Shown one piece after another: positions 1 through 8,362 of a stretch of DNA of 64,000 bases. The notes beneath the pieces are model-generated. The model was not told the DNA's origin. It was given only the letters and a program-made list of their open reading frames with translations, and ran no database searches. The position numbers and the translations under genes are program-made. This DNA comes from Bradyrhizobium sp. CSA207 (GTDB lineage: Bacteria > Pseudomonadota > Alphaproteobacteria > Rhizobiales > Xanthobacteraceae): NCBI RefSeq assembly GCF_029051685.1, contig NZ_JAACFT010000003.1, forward strand, positions 62,001-126,000. The letters are read 5' to 3'. Within the stretch, counting starts at the first letter, position 1. Each line of letters starts with the position of its first letter.

Positions 1-104
1 TCGGACTTGCCGCTGAGAGTCGCCTTCAATTTTTCCGCGCAGGCCGGACCTGCAAAAGCGATGGCCGCTCCGAGCGCAAGCGTGACAAAAACGGGCTTGT
101 TCAT
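1..104 (-). CDS. Exported CHRD-like protein, N-terminal part
   Basis: This is the first 34 or so residues of a gene that runs off the left edge. The start codon at 104 is preceded by a GGAGACC-type ribosome site. The N-terminus MNKPVFVTLALGAAIAFAGP followed by ACA-EK is a clear Sec signal peptide with an AxA cleavage site. The mature start KLKATLSGKS resembles the opening of CHRD domains, which often begin with an A-x-L-x-G-x-x-E-V-P stretch, but too little is visible for a firm family call. It diverges from the cytochrome c gene at 258. Confidence 0.55.
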   Translation of the reverse strand, partial: MNKPVFVTLALGAAIAFAGPACAEKLKATLSGKS

Positions 105-257
105 GGTGGTCTCCCTGTTGACGTCTGATGGTGTCAATCTGCAAACAGTGCAGGTTTGATTTTATTCCCGCCGACGAATCAAACTATCTAAATTATTCGT
201 GGCTGGAACGGCCGCGACCTCACCCGTAAATTCGCTTGATCTGGATGGAATGCCTCA

Positions 258-1184
258 ATGCTGCGACGAACTCTCCTTGCCACTCTCCTCGTTGCCGTCG
301 CGGCACTGGGCGTCTTTTGGTGGCTGACGGCCCCGGCTGCGCTGGCGATTGCGCTGCCGTCCCGCGCGCCTGATCTTGCCAACGGGCAGGAAATATTCAA
401 CGTCGGCGGCTGCTCGTCCTGCCATGCCGTCCCCAGCCAGCCGGACCGTCTGCGGCTCGGCGGCGGCCTGCCGCTCGGCTCGCCGTTCGGGACGTTCTAC
501 GCTCCCAATATTTCGCCTGATCCCACCGACGGCATCGGGCGCTGGGGCGAGAGCGATTTCGTCAGCGCCGTGATGCGGGGCATCTCGCCGGAGGGAGCGC
601 ATTACTTCCCGGCATTTCCCTACGCGTCTTATCATATCGCGAAGGTGGACGATGTTCGCGATCTCTTCGCCTATCTGAAGACCTTGCCGGCCGTGCCGGG
701 CCGGGTGCGCAACCACGACCTGCCGTTTCCGTTCAACATCCGCCGCAATGTCGGCATCTGGAAACTGCTGTTCATGGACGGCGGGCCGTTCGTGCCGGAT
801 GCAACGCGCTCGTCGCAATGGAATCGCGGCGCCTATCTCGTGAACGGCCTTGGCCACTGTGCGGAGTGCCACAGCCCACGCAACCTCTTGGGCGGCATCA
901 TCACGGCGCAGCGCTTTGCCGGCGGCCCCAATCCGGAAGGCGAGGGCTGGGTGCCGAACATCACGCAAAAGGGCCTCGGAGAATGGAGCGAGAAGGAGAT
1001 CGCCGATTTTCTCGAGACCGGCGAGATGCCCGAAGGCGACACCGCGTCAGGCGCGATGCGGCCGGTCATCAAGAATCTGGCGCAGCTCACGGCCGAGGAT
1101 CGCGCCGCGATGGCGGCCTATCTGAAGTCACTGCCGCCGGTCGATGGGCCGACGCCGCCAAAACGCAAGCAAGGTGGCGCGTGA
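258..1184 (+). CDS. Di-heme c-type cytochrome
   Basis: The 308-residue protein has two CXXCH heme-attachment motifs, CSSCH at residues 52-56 and CAECH at 201-205. This gives two class-I cytochrome c domains in tandem, as in the cytochrome subunits of membrane-bound alcohol/aldehyde dehydrogenases and related periplasmic electron carriers. Residues 5-30 form a hydrophobic signal or anchor segment, so it acts in the periplasm, probably membrane-tethered. No dehydrogenase partner lies beside it, so its electron donor is unknown. The start ATG at 258 sits just before the hydrophobic segment. Confidence 0.85.
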   Translation: MLRRTLLATLLVAVAALGVFWWLTAPAALAIALPSRAPDLANGQEIFNVGGCSSCHAVPSQPDRLRLGGGLPLGSPFGTFYAPNISPDPTDGIGRWGESDFVSAVMRGISPEGAHYFPAFPYASYHIAKVDDVRDLFAYLKTLPAVPGRVRNHDLPFPFNIRRNVGIWKLLFMDGGPFVPDATRSSQWNRGAYLVNGLGHCAECHSPRNLLGGIITAQRFAGGPNPEGEGWVPNITQKGLGEWSEKEIADFLETGEMPEGDTASGAMRPVIKNLAQLTAEDRAAMAAYLKSLPPVDGPTPPKRKQGGA

Positions 1185-1193
1185 GGCCGGACC

Positions 1194-1439
1194 TTAGCTC
1201 GCGCCGAATGCCTTGAAGGTGATGATGGTGAGGGTGTCCTGGATGCCGGGCAGCACCTGCACCCTCTCGTTGACGAAGTGGCCGATGTCGGTGTCCTTGT
1301 CGACGTAGAACTTCACCAGCAGATCGTACTGTCCGGCGGTGGAGTAGATTTCGGAGGCAATCTCGGCTTCGGCGAGCGCGTTGGCGACCGTATAGGACTG
1401 GCCGAGCTTGCATTTGATCTGGACGAAAAAAGGAACCAT
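1194..1439 (-). CDS. Stand-alone Lrp/AsnC ligand-binding (RAM) domain protein
   Basis: This 81-residue protein consists only of the effector-binding RAM domain of Lrp/AsnC regulators: an opening beta strand MVPFFVQIKCKLG, then AEIASEIYSTAGQYDLL, and a closing strand TLTIITFKAFGAS. No helix-turn-helix is present. Such single-domain proteins are a known subfamily that may bind amino acids and form mixed oligomers with full-length Lrp proteins, but they cannot bind DNA alone. The start at 1439 was chosen because the RAM fold begins there; upstream codons in frame encode unrelated cysteine/arginine-rich sequence. It diverges from thiD. Confidence 0.85.
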   Translation of the reverse strand: MVPFFVQIKCKLGQSYTVANALAEAEIASEIYSTAGQYDLLVKFYVDKDTDIGHFVNERVQVLPGIQDTLTIITFKAFGAS

Positions 1440-1495
1440 TACAGTCACTCCGAAGGCACATCTGGCGGCTAATAGGCCAAAACCCGCCGGAATTG

Positions 1496-1544
1496 GCAAG
1501 CGAACTTGCTGCCTCCGGGCGCAAGCAAACTTGCTGCCCTCCGG
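1496..1544. repeat. Two tandem palindromic units between divergent genes
   Basis: Two near-identical units (GCAAGCGAACTTGC at 1496 and GCAAGCAAACTTGC at 1521, each followed by TGCC(C)TCCGG) stand 25 bp apart between the Lrp-like gene and thiD. Each unit is an imperfect palindrome. They may be a paired operator or a small intergenic repeat. Confidence 0.5.
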
Positions 1545-1593
1545 CATGCGCGCTAGGACGGATCATGGCCCAAAATCAACAGAAAATCGCCCC

Positions 1594-2394
1594 ATGACGA
1601 CGCCCGTGGCGCTCACTATCGCAGGTTCCGATTCGAGCGGCGGCGCCGGCATCCAGGCCGATCTGAAGACCTTTGCCGCGCTCGGCGTCTATGGCGCTTC
1701 CGCCATCACCGCATTGACGGCGCAGAACACGAAGGGCGTCACCGGCATTCATGCGGTTCCGGCCGATTTCGTTGCCGCACAGATCGATGCGGTGTTCTCC
1801 GACCTCGACGTCGGCGCGGTGAAGATCGGCATGGTGGCGCAGGCGGCCAGCATCGATGCGATCGCGGCCGCGCTGTCGCGCTGGATGCCCCGCTACGTCG
1901 TGCTCGATCCCGTGATGGTCGCAACCTCCGGCGACCGCCTGCTGGCGTCCGATGCCGTCGACGCCCTGCGCTTGAAGTTGATGCCGCTGGCCTCGATGAT
2001 CACGCCCAACCTGCCGGAGGCCGCTGCGCTGCTCGACGAACCGGTCGCGCGAAGCGAGACCGAGATCGAAAGCCAGGGGCGCCGCCTGCTCGCGCTCGGC
2101 TGCCGCGCGGTCCTGATCAAGGGCGGGCACGGGGAGGGCGCCGAGAGCACCGACTATCTCGTCGATGCCGAAAACACCATCGCGCTCGCGGCACCGCGCC
2201 TCGTCACCCAAAACACCCACGGCACCGGCTGCTCGTTGTCCTCGGCGATCGCGGCGGGACTTGCCAAGGGCGAGGATCTCGAGCGCGCGGTGCGCAACGC
2301 CAAGGCCTGGATCAGCGCGGCAATTGCGGCCGCCGACCGCTTCAGCGTCGGCCACGGCCACGGGCCGATCCATCATTTCCACAAGTTCTACTGA
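1594..2394 (+). CDS. thiD: Bifunctional hydroxymethylpyrimidine kinase/phosphomethylpyrimidine kinase
   Basis: ThiD phosphorylates HMP to HMP-P and then HMP-PP for thiamine biosynthesis in the cytoplasm. The 266-residue length and ribokinase-like fold fit the family: the N-terminus [20 protein letters not shown] binds substrate, [14 protein letters not shown] follows mid-protein, ITPNLPEA precedes the nucleotide site, and [14 protein letters not shown] carries the anion-hole Gly and the conserved Cys. The reading frame is open further upstream, but the family N-terminus begins at 1594. No TPP riboswitch fits in the short leader, and no other thi gene is adjacent. Confidence 0.95.
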   Translation: MTTPVALTIAGSDSSGGAGIQADLKTFAALGVYGASAITALTAQNTKGVTGIHAVPADFVAAQIDAVFSDLDVGAVKIGMVAQAASIDAIAAALSRWMPRYVVLDPVMVATSGDRLLASDAVDALRLKLMPLASMITPNLPEAAALLDEPVARSETEIESQGRRLLALGCRAVLIKGGHGEGAESTDYLVDAENTIALAAPRLVTQNTHGTGCSLSSAIAAGLAKGEDLERAVRNAKAWISAAIAAADRFSVGHGHGPIHHFHKFY

Positions 2395-2610
2395 CGCAGG
2401 ATTCGCGCAGCGCGGCGGCTTCCGTCGTTAACCAATGAGGCCAAGCTGTTCCGTGCTTTTGCGGGGCCCGTTGCGGCGCCGTGTCGCCTGATTGTCGCAT
2501 GCGACTGATATTCGCGGGGAAGGCGAGGCGAGGTGTGATTCGTATCTGAGGTGCCTCAAAGGTTCAATCGGTCATCCCCCTGTCACGGGATATTGTTACA
2601 GGCATGTCGC

Positions 2611-3423
2611 ATGGGAAGTTATGATGTGAGTGACGAGAGCCCTGACAGGCGCTTTCGCACCTTGTTCATCTCCGACGTTCATCTCGGAGCCCGCGGTTCA
2701 CAAGCCGACCTTCTGCTCGACTTCCTGCGCTTCCACGACGCCGATACGATCTATCTCGTCGGCGACATCGTCGACGGCTGGGCGCTGAAATCGAGCTGGC
2801 ACTGGCCGCAATCGCATAACGACCTCGTCCAGAAGCTTTTGCGCAAGGCGCGCAAGGGCGCCAAGGTCATCTACATCCCGGGCAACCACGACGAGTTCCT
2901 GCGCAATTATTACGGCACGCATTTCGGCGGCATCGACGTCGTCGAGAACACCGTCCATACCGGCGTGGACGGCAAGCGCTATCTCGTCATCCACGGCGAC
3001 ATCTTCGACCTCGTGGTGCAGAACGCGCGCTGGCTCGCCCATCTCGGCGACAAGGCCTACGACTTCGCGATCCAGATGAATCGCTTCGTCAACTTCTTCC
3101 GGCGCATGTTCAAGGTGCCGTACTGGTCGCTGTCGCAATGGGCCAAGCAGAAGGTCAAGAACGCCGTCAACTATATCGGCGCGTTTGAACAGGCGCTCGC
3201 CGCCGAGGCGCGCCGTTACGACGCCGATGGCGTGATCTGCGGCCACATCCACTATGCCGTGATCCGCGACGAGGGCGGCATCCGCTACATGAACTGCGGC
3301 GATTGGGTCGAGAGCTGCACGGCGCTGGTCGAGCACGACGATGGCCATTTCGAGATCATCACCTGGGCGGATCAGTTGCAGAAGCAGGCAGCCGTCCCAC
3401 AGGTCGCGGCAAGGGCGGCTTGA
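2611..3423 (+). CDS. LpxH-family UDP-2,3-diacylglucosamine diphosphatase-like metallophosphoesterase
   Basis: The 270-residue protein has the calcineurin-like phosphoesterase motifs in order: ISDVHLG, GDIVDGW, PGNHDEF, VIHGDIFD and CGHIHY, all metal ligands of a dinuclear site. The GDxxDxW form and overall length match the LpxH-related branch that cleaves UDP-2,3-diacylglucosamine in lipid A synthesis, but specificity is not proven by motifs alone. Its stop codon overlaps the start of the next glycosyltransferase (TGATG), so the two are translationally coupled and probably act on the same envelope glycolipid. The ATG at 2611 was chosen because homology starts soon after it; an in-frame GTG at 2551 is possible. 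Confidence 0.85.
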   Translation: MGSYDVSDESPDRRFRTLFISDVHLGARGSQADLLLDFLRFHDADTIYLVGDIVDGWALKSSWHWPQSHNDLVQKLLRKARKGAKVIYIPGNHDEFLRNYYGTHFGGIDVVENTVHTGVDGKRYLVIHGDIFDLVVQNARWLAHLGDKAYDFAIQMNRFVNFFRRMFKVPYWSLSQWAKQKVKNAVNYIGAFEQALAAEARRYDADGVICGHIHYAVIRDEGGIRYMNCGDWVESCTALVEHDDGHFEIITWADQLQKQAAVPQVAARAA

Positions 3424-4466
3424 TGCGCATCCTGGTCGCGACCGACGCCTGGCACCCACAAGTCAACGGTGTGGTTCGGACGCTGACCAAGCTCGCTGAC
3501 GCCGCCGAGACGCTCGGCGCCGAGTTCACGTTCCTGACGCCGCAATCGTTCCGCACCTTTGCGATGCCGAGCTACCGTGACGTGCGGCTGGCGATGCCGC
3601 GGCCGGCTCGAATCGCGAAGCTGATCGAGGAAGCCCGTCCCGACAGCATCCATATCGCGACCGAAGGGCCGATCGGCCTGATGGTCCGCCGCTATTGCCG
3701 TCAACGCAAGCTGCCGTTCACTACCAGCTTCCACACCCGCTTTCCCGAATATGTCCGCGCCAGGGTGCCGGTTCCGGAATCCCTGATCTGGCGGGCGCTG
3801 CGCCGATTCCACAGCAGTAGCCGCGCCGTGATGGCGGCAACGCCGGCGCTCGCGCGCGAGCTCGGCGAGCGCGGCTTTGCCAATGTTGTGCTGTGGCCGC
3901 GCGGCGTCGACACCAGCCTGTTCCACCCCCGCGCCATCGATCTGTGCCTGCCGTCGCCGGTGTTTCTCTCGGTCGGCCGGGTTGCGGTGGAGAAGAATCT
4001 CGAGGCCTTCCTCGACCTCGACCTGCCCGGCACCAAGGTGATCGTCGGCGACGGCCCGGCGCGCGTCGCGCTCGAAGAGGCCTATCCCGATGCGATCTTC
4101 CTCGGCCAAAAGCATGGCGAGGAACTGGCGGACATCTACGCGGCGGCCGACGTGTTCGTGTTTCCGAGCAAGACCGACACGTTCGGCCTGGTCCTGCTGG
4201 AAGCGCTGGCGAGCGGCCTGCCGGTCGCGGCCTTCCCGGTGAAGGGACCGCGCGACGTGATCGGTGATGCGCCGGTCGGCGCGCTGGATCACGATTTGCG
4301 CAACGCCTGTTTCGCCGCGCTCGAGATCTCCCGGCAGGCCTGCGTCGAATTCGCCGCCGACTATACCTGGGAGGCTTCGGCCCGGGCCTTCATCGACAGC
4401 ATTTTGGCGGTCGGCGCTGTGCTGCCCGGCCGGAACGGCGCGGAACAGGCCCGCATCGTCGCCTGA
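3423..4466 (+). CDS. GT4-family glycosyltransferase
   Basis: The 347-residue protein is a GT-B fold glycosyltransferase of family 4. The N-terminal domain starts RILVATDAWHPQVNGVVRTL, typical of MgtA/SqdX/PimB-like enzymes. The C-terminal nucleotide-sugar site shows SVGRVAVEKNLEAFL, then KTDTFGLVLLEALASGLPV with the two conserved glutamates. It likely transfers a sugar from a nucleotide donor to a lipid at the inner membrane. Coupling with the LpxH-like enzyme suggests glycolipid synthesis. The exact donor and acceptor cannot be read from sequence. Confidence 0.88.
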   Translation: MRILVATDAWHPQVNGVVRTLTKLADAAETLGAEFTFLTPQSFRTFAMPSYRDVRLAMPRPARIAKLIEEARPDSIHIATEGPIGLMVRRYCRQRKLPFTTSFHTRFPEYVRARVPVPESLIWRALRRFHSSSRAVMAATPALARELGERGFANVVLWPRGVDTSLFHPRAIDLCLPSPVFLSVGRVAVEKNLEAFLDLDLPGTKVIVGDGPARVALEEAYPDAIFLGQKHGEELADIYAAADVFVFPSKTDTFGLVLLEALASGLPVAAFPVKGPRDVIGDAPVGALDHDLRNACFAALEISRQACVEFAADYTWEASARAFIDSILAVGAVLPGRNGAEQARIVA

Positions 4467-4527
4467 CGGGCAAATCCTCGCACCGAGATGTCTTGCCGGC
4501 ACCTGATCCAACGCGATAACATCTGTT

Positions 4528-5511
4528 ATGACCGAACAGCCCCTTCCGATCGGCCCCGCCGATATCGATGCCGCAGCACGCGTGATCGCGCCTTTTGCCA
4601 TCCGCACCCCGCTGCTGTCCTTTCCCGTGCTCAACGAGCGCGTCGGCGCAAAGGTGTTCCTGAAGCCGGAGATGCTCCAGCGCACCGGCTCCTTCAAGTT
4701 CCGCGGCGCCTTCAACAAGGTGGCCTCGATCCCGCAGGACAAGCGCGCCGGCGGCGTCGTTGCCTTCTCCTCCGGCAACCACGCCCAGGGCGTGGCGGCC
4801 GCGGCGAAGATCCTCGACATGCAGGCGACCATCGTGATGCCTGCGGATGCGCCGCTGTCGAAGCGCGAGCGCACCAAATCCTACGGCGCCGAGGTCGTGC
4901 TGTACGACCGCGACCGCGACGATCGCGAGGCGATCTCGCGCGGCATCGCCGAGAAGCGCGGCGCCACGCTGGTCAGACCTTATGACGATCCGTTCGTGAT
5001 CGCGGGGCAGGGCACCGCCGGCCGCGAGATCGCCGAGGACCTGGCGGCGCTCGGCCTCGCGCCCGATATCGTTGTGGCGCCGGCCTCTGGCGGCGGCCTG
5101 ATCGCCGGCGTCGCGACCGCGGTGAAGGCGCGTTATCCGCTGGCCGAGATCGTGGTGGCCGAGCCGGAGGCGTTCGACGATCACGGCCTTTCGCTGACGG
5201 CAGGCCACCGCGAGCCGCATGCGCCTGCGGGCCGCACCATCTGCGACGCGCTGATGGCCTTGATCCCCGGCGAGATGACGTTTGCGATCAATAGCAAGCT
5301 GCTGGCGCGCGGCGTCACCGCATCGGATAAGGAAGTCGGCGCCGCCGTCGCGTTTGCCTATCGTGAGCTCAAGCTCGTGGTCGAGCCCGGCGGCGCCGTC
5401 GGCCTCGCCGCGCTGCTTGCGGGACGTCTCGACGTCGCCGGCAAGAACGTCGTCATCGTGCTCTCCGGCGGCAATGTCGACGCTGATCTGTTCGCCGAGC
5501 TGGTGGCCTGA
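4528..5511 (+). CDS. Threonine/serine dehydratase (PLP, fold type II)
   Basis: The 327-residue enzyme deaminates L-threonine (or serine) to a 2-oxo acid and ammonia. The PLP lysine is K57 in GSFKFRGAFN, the substrate loop is SSGNHAQGVA, and the glycine-rich phosphate cup is PASGGGLIAG. The closing motif VVIVLSGGNVD is standard. It lacks the C-terminal ACT-like regulatory domain of biosynthetic IlvA, so it is closer to catabolic TdcB or to serine/threonine dehydratase-racemase enzymes and should not be subject to isoleucine feedback. It appears monocistronic. Confidence 0.9.
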   Translation: MTEQPLPIGPADIDAAARVIAPFAIRTPLLSFPVLNERVGAKVFLKPEMLQRTGSFKFRGAFNKVASIPQDKRAGGVVAFSSGNHAQGVAAAAKILDMQATIVMPADAPLSKRERTKSYGAEVVLYDRDRDDREAISRGIAEKRGATLVRPYDDPFVIAGQGTAGREIAEDLAALGLAPDIVVAPASGGGLIAGVATAVKARYPLAEIVVAEPEAFDDHGLSLTAGHREPHAPAGRTICDALMALIPGEMTFAINSKLLARGVTASDKEVGAAVAFAYRELKLVVEPGGAVGLAALLAGRLDVAGKNVVIVLSGGNVDADLFAELVA

Positions 5512-5548
5512 TTCCAATTGAACGGCGCGAGCGAGGGAGCTCGGTTCA

Positions 5549-5702
5549 CCTCTCCCGTGGGGAGAGGTCGGATCGCATCGAAAGATGCGATCCGGGTGAG
5601 GGGTTACGGTCTCACCGATCGCTGCGGCCCCTCACCCGGATTGCACTGGACGATGCCTTGCATCGCCAGGTGCAATCCGACCTCTCCCCGCTGGGGAGAG
5701 GT
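5549..5702. repeat. Long palindromic intergenic repeat (CTCTCCCC-type)
   Basis: The outer arms CCTCTCCCGTGGGGAGAGGT and ACCTCTCCCCGCTGGGGAGA (the latter read on either strand) enclose smaller inverted repeats such as GGATCGCATCG/CGATGC and GGTGAGGGG/CCCCTCACC. Elements of this kind recur in Bradyrhizobium intergenic DNA. It fills most of the gap between the dehydratase and the caspase-like gene, which end toward each other, so it may also act as a terminator. Confidence 0.7.
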
Positions 5703-5807
5703 AAGGACCGAGCCGCACTCGAGCTGATCTTGTTCTATTTGCCCACATCAAGCAGGGGCAGAGCGTTACCGCTCTGCTCCTTTGTCGTGTGTGCGCTTTC
5801 TGCGCGA

Positions 5808-7628
5808 TCAGTGCATGAAGCTCCGGTGGTTGTTGCCGCCGTTCATGCTCGGCGCCTGGTTCATCGACTGCCGGAAGTTGTTGCTGCCGTTGACCATGCG
5901 GTTCGGCATCGTGTTGAGTTGCGGGCGGCTGTTCTGTTGGCCGTTTTGGACCTGGATCTTGTTCACCGGATTGTTGTTGAGTTTCACGATACCGGTGTTG
6001 CCGTTGTTGATGCGGATCGGGTTGGTCTGCGTCTGAACAGGCTTCACGTCGGCATTCGAGCCGCTCTTGCCGACATTCACCGGCATGCTGACGATCTTGC
6101 CGGGGTTGCCATTGGCATTGCCGGAATTTTGGGCATTGCCGGAATTCTGCGTGACGTTGGTCGCGGGCAGCGTGACGATCTTTCCGATGCCGCCATTGTT
6201 GGTCGTGGTGTGGGTCGGCGCGGGCAGGGTGACGATCTTGCCCGGCGTCTGCGACGGCGTGCCGTTCTGCTGGTTGCCCGTCGGCAGGTTGATGACCTGA
6301 CCATTGATCTGGCCGCCGAGCTTGCCGTTGACGTTGCTGTCGACCGGCTTGTGCACGATCGGCTGGTTGCCGTTGATCTGCGCGCCGTTGCCCTGCTGGA
6401 CCAGCGGCATGTATTTGGGCTGGCCGAGATTTCCGATCTTGAAGGTCGGGTTGATGGTCTGCGGAGCCAGGAACCTGGTCGCCTGCATCAACGGGACCAG
6501 CTTCGGCTGCGCCTGGAGCTTCAGCGCGACAGGCGCATAGGGGCTGTTGCTGTAGCTGTCATAGAAGCTCTTGTAGGCGACCGGCGAGTTGGCAAGCACC
6601 GTCTTGTGCCAGGCCTGCGAGATCTGGAGGTTGGAGAGCAGCCAGCGGATGTGGTCGCACAGCGGGTCGTGCGGATACATCTGGATGAACTCCTGATAGT
6701 ATTCAGGGCGGCCTTCGGACACGACGTAGTCATAGGCCTGACGCGTCGAACGGCTCGGCAGATTGGACGCCATCTGCACCACCGGCGCGTTCACCGGCGC
6801 ACGGTTGGCGGCAACAGCGGTGTCGCCGAAGAAAGTGAAGTCCGAGGTCAGCGACGAGCTTTCCCACGGGATCTGCGCGCCGCTGGTGGTCTGGTTGACC
6901 TCCAGCCGCACGCGCTTGAACAGCTGTTCGATCGGCACGTTGGGCTCGCGCGCGACGTTGAGGAAGGCCTGGGTGTAGGGACTGTGGCCGCCGGTGCCGT
7001 CCTGCGCTTCCGCGCCCGGCGCCGTCGAGTAACCGACGATCGAGCCGTTCGGCGCATCGACGATGGCAAGGCCGCGACCGGCATCGTTGACGGTCGGGAA
7101 CGGGTTGTTGCGGCAGGCATCGAGGATGACGATGCGCATGCGGCTCGGGATCGTCTCCAGCGTCGACATCACGTCGACGAGGCGCACGGAATTGTTCACG
7201 AGCTCGGTCGGGCTGGAGACCCTGGCGTCGACGGGAACCAGATAGTTCTCGCCGGCGAGCTGCACGCCGTGACCGGCGTAATAGACCATCGCCACCGTGT
7301 TGGGGCCGCGTGAAGCGACCTTGGCGGAGAAGTCCTGCACCACGCGCAGCATGTCGTTCTGGGTCAGGTCGGTCGCGGCGACCACTTCGAAGCCGGCCGA
7401 GTTCAAGAACTGCGCCATCGACTGCGCGTCATTATCGGGGTTTTGGAGCTGCGGTGCGTTCTGGTAGTTCGAATTGCCGATCACCAGCGCCACCCGTTGC
7501 TCCGGGCCCTGCAGCGTGGTCGGGGCAGGCTCGACAGGGGCGACTTGCGCGGAAACAGGGCCGCAGGCGAAGCCGAACAGGCTTCCGAGCAGGCCGGCGG
7601 TCATCAGGAAAGGCTTTAGGCGGAACAT
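5808..7628 (-). CDS. Secreted caspase-like (peptidase C14/metacaspase) protein with Asn/Gln-rich tail
   Basis: The 606-residue protein has a signal peptide (residues 1-28, ending PVSAQ), a p20-like caspase domain at about 43-270 with the catalytic dyad His120 (VYYAGHG) and Cys172 (ILDACRNN), and a middle helical region at about 310-420. The C-terminal half is low-complexity and rich in Asn, Gln, Pro and Gly. The tail contains a repeated GKIV(T/S)(L/M)P motif at three places, plus a fourth looser copy. The start at 7628 has a good AAAGGAGC ribosome site. These proteins are common in Bradyrhizobium; substrates are unknown. It probably acts in the periplasm or outside the cell. Confidence 0.85.
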   Translation of the reverse strand: MFRLKPFLMTAGLLGSLFGFACGPVSAQVAPVEPAPTTLQGPEQRVALVIGNSNYQNAPQLQNPDNDAQSMAQFLNSAGFEVVAATDLTQNDMLRVVQDFSAKVASRGPNTVAMVYYAGHGVQLAGENYLVPVDARVSSPTELVNNSVRLVDVMSTLETIPSRMRIVILDACRNNPFPTVNDAGRGLAIVDAPNGSIVGYSTAPGAEAQDGTGGHSPYTQAFLNVAREPNVPIEQLFKRVRLEVNQTTSGAQIPWESSSLTSDFTFFGDTAVAANRAPVNAPVVQMASNLPSRSTRQAYDYVVSEGRPEYYQEFIQMYPHDPLCDHIRWLLSNLQISQAWHKTVLANSPVAYKSFYDSYSNSPYAPVALKLQAQPKLVPLMQATRFLAPQTINPTFKIGNLGQPKYMPLVQQGNGAQINGNQPIVHKPVDSNVNGKLGGQINGQVINLPTGNQQNGTPSQTPGKIVTLPAPTHTTTNNGGIGKIVTLPATNVTQNSGNAQNSGNANGNPGKIVSMPVNVGKSGSNADVKPVQTQTNPIRINNGNTGIVKLNNNPVNKIQVQNGQQNSRPQLNTMPNRMVNGSNNFRQSMNQAPSMNGGNNHRSFMH

Positions 7629-7703
7629 GGCGTGCTCCTTTGGCACTGATCTCGATACGAGATTGGTTGCGGGCAAGCTTGGCCGCGTTCGAGCCTGGGG
7701 TCC

Positions 7704-7744
7704 GTGATCGCGATCACCATCGTCTCATGCGTGATCTGAATCAC
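7704..7744. promoter_or_regulatory. Pair of GTGAT-N4-ATCAC palindromes (CRP/FNR-family-like sites)
   Basis: Two perfect inverted repeats, GTGATCGCGATCAC at 7704-7717 and GTGATCTGAATCAC at 7731-7744, lie 27 bp centre to centre between the divergent caspase-like and RbsD/FucU genes. The form matches CRP (GTGA-N6-TCAC) and is one base per arm away from FixK/FNR boxes (TTGAT-N4-ATCAA). The regulator is inferred only from the motif. Confidence 0.5.
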
Positions 7745-7821
7745 GCTGGAACCTGCTATGGTGAACGTTCGCTTGCCGGTTACGCCGTCGAAAGACATGC
7801 CTTGGGGAGATAGACCGTCAC

Positions 7822-8265
7822 ATGCTGAAATCGATCGATCCGATCCTCACGCCCGATCTGCTCTGGCTGCTGGCTTCCATGGGCCATGGCGACGACCTCG
7901 TTGTCGTCGACGCCAATCATCCGGCCACCCGCATCGCGCAGAGCACATTGTCGCGGCGCCTGATCCAGTTGCCGGGCATGGGCATGGAGACCGCCGTGCG
8001 CGCCATCATGACGCTCTATCCGCTCGACGATTTCGATCCGGATCCGGTGCGCGTGATGATGCCGGTCGACGATCCCGATCGCGTGCCCGACGTGCAGCGC
8101 GCGGTGCTGGCGGAGATCGAACGCGCTGTCGGCCGCCCCGTCAGTCCCGGCAAGCTCTCGCGGCCGGATTTTTATCGCGCGGCGGCGGCGAGCTTTGGCG
8201 TCGTGCAGGTCGGGGACAGCAGGGGCTACGGATGCTTCCTGATCAGGAAGGGCGTGATCAGCTAG
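7822..8265 (+). CDS. RbsD/FucU family sugar mutarotase/pyranase
   Basis: The 147-residue protein matches RbsD/FucU: the opening ILTPDLLWLLASMGHGDDLV carries the catalytic His region, followed by VVDANHPA, and the C-terminal RGYGCFLIRKG with a Tyr that lines the active site. Members interconvert ring or anomeric forms of ribose or fucose before phosphorylation. The length and motif spacing suggest the FucU (L-fucose mutarotase) branch, though no fucose or ribose genes are nearby. It lies downstream of the two CRP-like palindromes. Confidence 0.85.
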   Translation: MLKSIDPILTPDLLWLLASMGHGDDLVVVDANHPATRIAQSTLSRRLIQLPGMGMETAVRAIMTLYPLDDFDPDPVRVMMPVDDPDRVPDVQRAVLAEIERAVGRPVSPGKLSRPDFYRAAAASFGVVQVGDSRGYGCFLIRKGVIS

Positions 8266-8362
8266 AGCAAGTTCCGGACAATTCGATTGGTCCGTGATCC
8301 TGCAATCGCCTTGCACTCGAATTTGAATGGCCTTCCTGCAACCGACTATCTATCGTGAACTC

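Noticed and set aside
1545..1593. TPP riboswitch before thiD
   Set aside because: Only about 50 bases separate the twin palindromes from the start codon, and no THI-box-like sequence is visible.
2424..2433. A CtrA half site GTTAACCAAT before the LpxH-like gene
   Set aside because: Only one imperfect half site is present, about 180 bp from the start; chance is a sufficient explanation.
5658..7313. A 551-codon open frame antisense to the caspase-like gene
   Set aside because: The real gene on the minus strand has catalytic motifs, a signal peptide and a ribosome site; the antisense product has none.
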